From positions 1-64,000 of the forward strand of contig JAFKAC010000079.1 in the NCBI GenBank assembly GCA_025766275.1: a stretch of DNA of 64,000 bases, written 5' to 3'. Both the position numbers and the translations under genes were made by a program. The stretch's first letter is position 1; the number at the start of each line of letters is the position of its first letter. This document shows, one piece after another, positions 62,001 to 64,000 of this stretch. The notes beneath the pieces are model-generated. The model saw only the letters and a program-made list of their open reading frames with translations, was not told where the DNA came from and ran no database searches. Source of the stretch: Lactarius indigo. Taxonomy: Eukaryota; Basidiomycota; Agaricomycetes; Russulales; Russulaceae.

Positions 62001-63685
62001 CTCAGCGTCGCAGAGTAGTATCCTATTGGGTGCTTGCGCCCGTCATTTTTCTTTTGTAAGAGAACTGCGCCTACCGCGAACCCGGAGGCATCAACTTCTA
62101 GTTCGAATTGATCGTGTAGATCGGGGTGTGCCAGCACTGGTTCTTCCGTAACAAGGCGTTTGAGTGTTTTGAATGCCTGGTCTTCCTCTTCCGTCCACCG
62201 CCATTCAGTGTCTTTTCTCGTGAGTCGGTTTAGTGGTCGGGCGTGAGTGGCAAAGCCTCGGATGAATAAGCGGTAAAAGTTGCAGAATCCTAAAAAGGAG
62301 CGTACGTCCCTAACCTTTGTCGGCGTTGGCCAGTCTTTGATGCCCTGAACTTTTACCGGGTCCATGCGTGTTACCCCCTTTTCAAGGATTACCCCCAGGT
62401 AATCCATCCGAGGCTGGTGGAAAAGGCATTTTTCGAGCTTGAAGTACAGGTCGTGTTCTTGGGCGACGCGAAGGACGTCCGTGACAGCTGCAATGTGGTC
62501 CGCGGAGCCGTGGCCGACCCGCGTGGCGATGCCGATGTCGTCCATATATACTCGGATAATGGTACCGCGGCGTTCGTGTTTTGCGATGGTGTCCCGATAG
62601 ATATGGTTCATCATTGTCTGAAAGGTCGCGGGCGAGTTTGTGAGGCCAAAAAACATGACCGTGGGTTCAAAGAGGCCAAATTTAGTCTTAAATGCGGCCT
62701 TCTCTTGATCCCCGTCGCGGATGCGGACGTTGTTGTACCCCCAGCGGATATCGAGTTTGGTGTAGATGTGCGCGTTACTGAGGTCATAAATGAGGTCCTG
62801 GATGAGGGGTAGGGGGTATTGATTGCGTATGGTGTGGGAGTTGATCACACGATAGTCCTGTACTGGACGCAGTTTTCCGTCCTTCTTTTTAATGAAAAAG
62901 AAAGATGATGCGTACGGGGAGATAGAGGGTCGTAGATACCCCTGTTTGAGTTTTTCGTCTAAGAACTCCTTGAGTTTTCCTTCCTCTTCCTGCGTCAATG
63001 GGTATATTTTGCAGTCTATTGCCGCCGGGGCATTTGGTTTGAACTCAATGGCGTGGTCCCACGGCCGGGCGGGAGGAAAACGTTGGGAAGCCTCTTCACT
63101 GAAGAGCTTCTCGAATACTTGGTACACCGCTGGCAGCTCTACAGGCGGGTCGTCCTTCCTCGCCTGAATTGCTAATTCAGTAGACGTGGTGGCGCGCAGC
63201 TGTATTTCTTCTTCTTCTAATTCCAGAACCACTTCTTCTTTTTGTTCGTTAGTGAGGGCTGCGGCAATGACGGTATGGGAGTGATGACTGTCCTGCGTGC
63301 TAATCACTATTGGCATGACTTCCTCGTGTATCACTGCGTCGCGCCAATTGATAGTTGGTTCGTAGGTTGCCAACCATGGGTATCCCAGCACGACTTCTTC
63401 GTTTCCGAGGTCAGTTATGAGGAATCTCATTGTCCTGTGGTAACCTTTGGCGTATATATCGAGATCGGTGAAGTGCGTGATAGACCCAGCTTTGTTTTCC
63501 GTTTGGTCAATGTTCCAGATTTTCCGGGGATGGGTCAGCGTTTGTGTGCCAATTCCCATTTTTGTTACGAAGTTCGGGTGTATGAAATTATCGGTGGCCC
63601 CCGAGTCCACCAAAGCTCTTATGTCGGCCATTCGGTAATTCGTGCGTATCGAGACTGGAATTCGAAGAGAACGAAAGCGCGTCAT
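59009..63685 (-). CDS. C2 Pol polyprotein with chromodomain and fused extra domain
   Basis: 1558 codons from the first ATG (63685); the frame is open further upstream and is expected to be entered by -1 frameshifting. Domains by residue: protease ALVDSGATDNF near 25; RT YMDDIGIA near 380; RNase H FELEVDASGFAVGAV near 527 with the Asp intact; integrase HHCC (HPG, CADCQ) and catalytic core about 730-930; chromodomain KWKGYPDSENQW near 1115. After it comes a 400-residue extension with HYIHFPITGPDG, GKPLYAHP and DESLTAEVTRYR followed by a coiled coil (about 1180-1558). No frameshift or stop, so it could be active. The extension is unusual for a chromovirus and resembles the third ORF of element B. 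Confidence 0.95.
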   Translation of the reverse strand: MTRFRSLRIPVSIRTNYRMADIRALVDSGATDNFIHPNFVTKMGIGTQTLTHPRKIWNIDQTENKAGSITHFTDLDIYAKGYHRTMRFLITDLGNEEVVLGYPWLATYEPTINWRDAVIHEEVMPIVISTQDSHHSHTVIAAALTNEQKEEVVLELEEEEIQLRATTSTELAIQARKDDPPVELPAVYQVFEKLFSEEASQRFPPARPWDHAIEFKPNAPAAIDCKIYPLTQEEEGKLKEFLDEKLKQGYLRPSISPYASSFFFIKKKDGKLRPVQDYRVINSHTIRNQYPLPLIQDLIYDLSNAHIYTKLDIRWGYNNVRIRDGDQEKAAFKTKFGLFEPTVMFFGLTNSPATFQTMMNHIYRDTIAKHERRGTIIRVYMDDIGIATRVGHGSADHIAAVTDVLRVAQEHDLYFKLEKCLFHQPRMDYLGVILEKGVTRMDPVKVQGIKDWPTPTKVRDVRSFLGFCNFYRLFIRGFATHARPLNRLTRKDTEWRWTEEEDQAFKTLKRLVTEEPVLAHPDLHDQFELEVDASGFAVGAVLLQKKNDGRKHPIGYYSATLSEAERNYDIYDLELLAIVKALRHWRPLLAGSPHKIKIFSDHLNLQYWKSPQKISRRVAREVLELMEYDFEIHHIKGKHNGRADALSRRPDYDQGEDDNQGVVVLPPEVFVRAANVARTLEIHPMMQQPRRRQDPAVIKTWVDAHRLKKIEGEWYKDGRLVVTGPMTVYRAIIHDHHDLPVHGHPGISRTQRIVERHHWWPSIRKDVYEYVVGCADCQRNKVNTRPTRAPLHPITAITDAPPFHTIALDFITKLPVSQSYDSILTITDHDCSKASIFIPCNEEITAEGTAILYVNHVFKRFGLPRKIISDRDPRFTSKFTREVCRILGIQQNISMAYHPRTDGQSERTNQWLEQYLRFWANERQDNWAAYLPVAEFAHNNWPHEHTKQSPFMLLMGYNPIADWTDKPSPIPNVITRLTQLKEARQLAQDLIKKAQDGWIRHKDTPRYQIGDQVWLEGKHLRTNQPTAKLAARRHGPFKVIQVMSPYNYRLELPTQWSIHPVFHIDLLTPYKSTTFHGENFPRPPPDLVEGEEEYEVEAVRDSRHFGRRKKLQYLIKWKGYPDSENQWVDKDDVFAPEAIREYQAGRTTARGLISQPADDQGEYHSYIRSSQTSMPTSPLRHVTTAILLDQVAQDAANLLEDDQETVVQPVQLTPYTPANMRAGHITAQEWANVLQRFPDPTQQPDDEQQHAVPHIFRDDNGNREPIAVIPPGDDLIGTRGILPADRPLEDPTGVRSSGGLAEDGEGVGRRTTALSAEEIERVAAAQATLPHDEAHNDDEDYYPVRHPLLRTHSHPTNPRITPWLVHTDGTAMSRGRVRLPGVAFHTPITHDDDPTQVLAPEGFRANRQPHYIHFPITGPDGIERNASHVQIVGGANPFVLGLIPGSPHLYGKPLYAHPMLSAAGRAFIAHEDLVILASDKITDRTLNRIGDESLTAEVTRYRAAAYEEERLAARIRQLQAMRLSARDDKRDCIYRLERANVFERISDEQSTWAARDFR

Positions 63686-63729
63686 GATTACAGAATTACA
63701 GTTTAATGCCCTCACCCAGGCCGATGGGT

Positions 63730-64000
63730 TCAGGCGCTTCGAAAACCCTCTTTTCCCCACAAGTCCTGTAGTATCAGGTCTTTTACTTCGTCGGGTGCAT
63801 TTGCTACCCCGGTGAGCCATTCTTTGGCCCGTTCTTCTGCGGTTTTGCTGGTCGAAGCGGCTTGTATTTGTGCCGGCGAGGTTTCTTGCGCGTAGTAGTC
63901 GGTTTCGGTTGCGCGAACAGAGGATTCCGCGTTCGGCGATTGCCATTGTCGCGGCCGTCTGGGATGGGGGCAGTTGCGTGAGAGGTGGCCAGGGGCATTA
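63730..64000 (-). CDS. C2 Gag, C-terminal part (partial)
   Basis: Reading down the minus strand from 64000, the frame gives the end of a zinc knuckle (NAPGHLSRNCP), a basic tail, and the conserved KTAEERAKEWLTGVAN and LILQDLWGKEGF block. It stops at TGA 63732-63730. It matches C1 gag across the region that is split there by element B. The N-terminal part is outside the window. Confidence 0.85.
   Translation of the reverse strand, partial: NAPGHLSRNCPHPRRPRQWQSPNAESSVRATETDYYAQETSPAQIQAASTSKTAEERAKEWLTGVANAPDEVKDLILQDLWGKEGFRSA
63742..63748 (-). promoter_or_regulatory. -1 frameshift slippery heptamer GGGTTTT (C2)
   Basis: The minus-strand gag phase is GAG GGT TTT, then CGA AGC GCC TGA. It has the same position, phase and downstream block as in C1 and A. 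Confidence 0.8.

Larger units (their letters stand above)
58529..64000 (-). mobile_element. Ty3/Gypsy chromovirus, family C, copy C2 (partial, runs off window)
   Basis: A minus-strand element inserted in the 68-bp minisatellite. The 3' LTR, polypurine tract, complete pol and the 3' end of gag are in the window; the rest of gag and the 5' LTR lie beyond 64000. Pol is unbroken and retains the RNase H Asp and the arginine where C1 has a stop, so C2 is the better representative of family C. Confidence 0.93.

Overview
The window looks like transposon-dense, probably heterochromatic or subtelomeric DNA from a filamentous fungus, most likely a basidiomycete. Evidence: Ty3/Gypsy chromoviruses of the self-priming Tf1/sushi type, a gene with 49-61 bp GT-AG introns, a fungal-style BTB/POZ protein, and strong CpG decay in the older repeats. 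There are no bacterial features. The species is not determined; Agaricomycetes is a guess.

Layout. 1-13.4 kb is a nest on the minus strand. An old family-A Gypsy element survives as gag pieces (1722-3308, 11098-12844) and an LTR (12845-13350). It was hit by a solo LTR of family Z (1908-2523, TSD AAACC), by a younger family-A element (3309-11097, TSD CTAGT), and by a family-B solo LTR (11319-12479) that itself contains an inverted family-B solo LTR (11708-12286, TSD CTGTG). 13.4-20.3 kb holds an LTR-Z relic, a 601-bp hairpin, a second inverted repeat, a 43-bp palindromic array and a ~146-bp minisatellite. 20.3-26.7 kb has a LINE remnant and one intact-looking three-exon gene of unknown function (22461-25270), flanked on both sides by related minisatellites. 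27.5-35.1 kb holds an HMG-like gene remnant, then an LTR (28611-29006) with long sense ORFs behind it, one of which carries a BTB domain plus a CCHC zinc knuckle.

38.5-54.0 kb is a complete family-C Gypsy element (C1, TSD TACAA) whose gag is split by a complete, very young family-B element (40896-48631, TSD GGCCG; LTRs differ at about one base). 54.0-58.5 kb has LTR relics, a second long hairpin and a 68-bp minisatellite. 58529-64000 is the 3' part of another family-C element (C2, minus) with an intact 1558-aa Pol; it runs off the window.

How the elements work. Families A, B and C share one design. A TATA box lies 33-34 bp before an inferred transcript start, and the first 11 nt of the transcript are exactly complementary to the primer-binding site just inside the 5' LTR (self-priming). 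The leader has no ATG, and Gag apparently starts at a GUG in a strong context. Pol (protease, RT, RNase H, integrase, chromodomain) lies in the -1 frame; in A and C it follows a conserved GGGTTTT slippery site. Downstream of the chromodomain is an extra domain plus coiled coil. It is fused to Pol in A and C, and carried on a separate ORF with several zinc knuckles in B.

The strongest leads are the ATG desert with GUG-started Gag, the BTB-zinc knuckle LTR element, two long hairpins with the same loop but different arms, and the extra post-chromodomain domain. All similarity statements come from reading and comparing sequences within the window; no database search was run.
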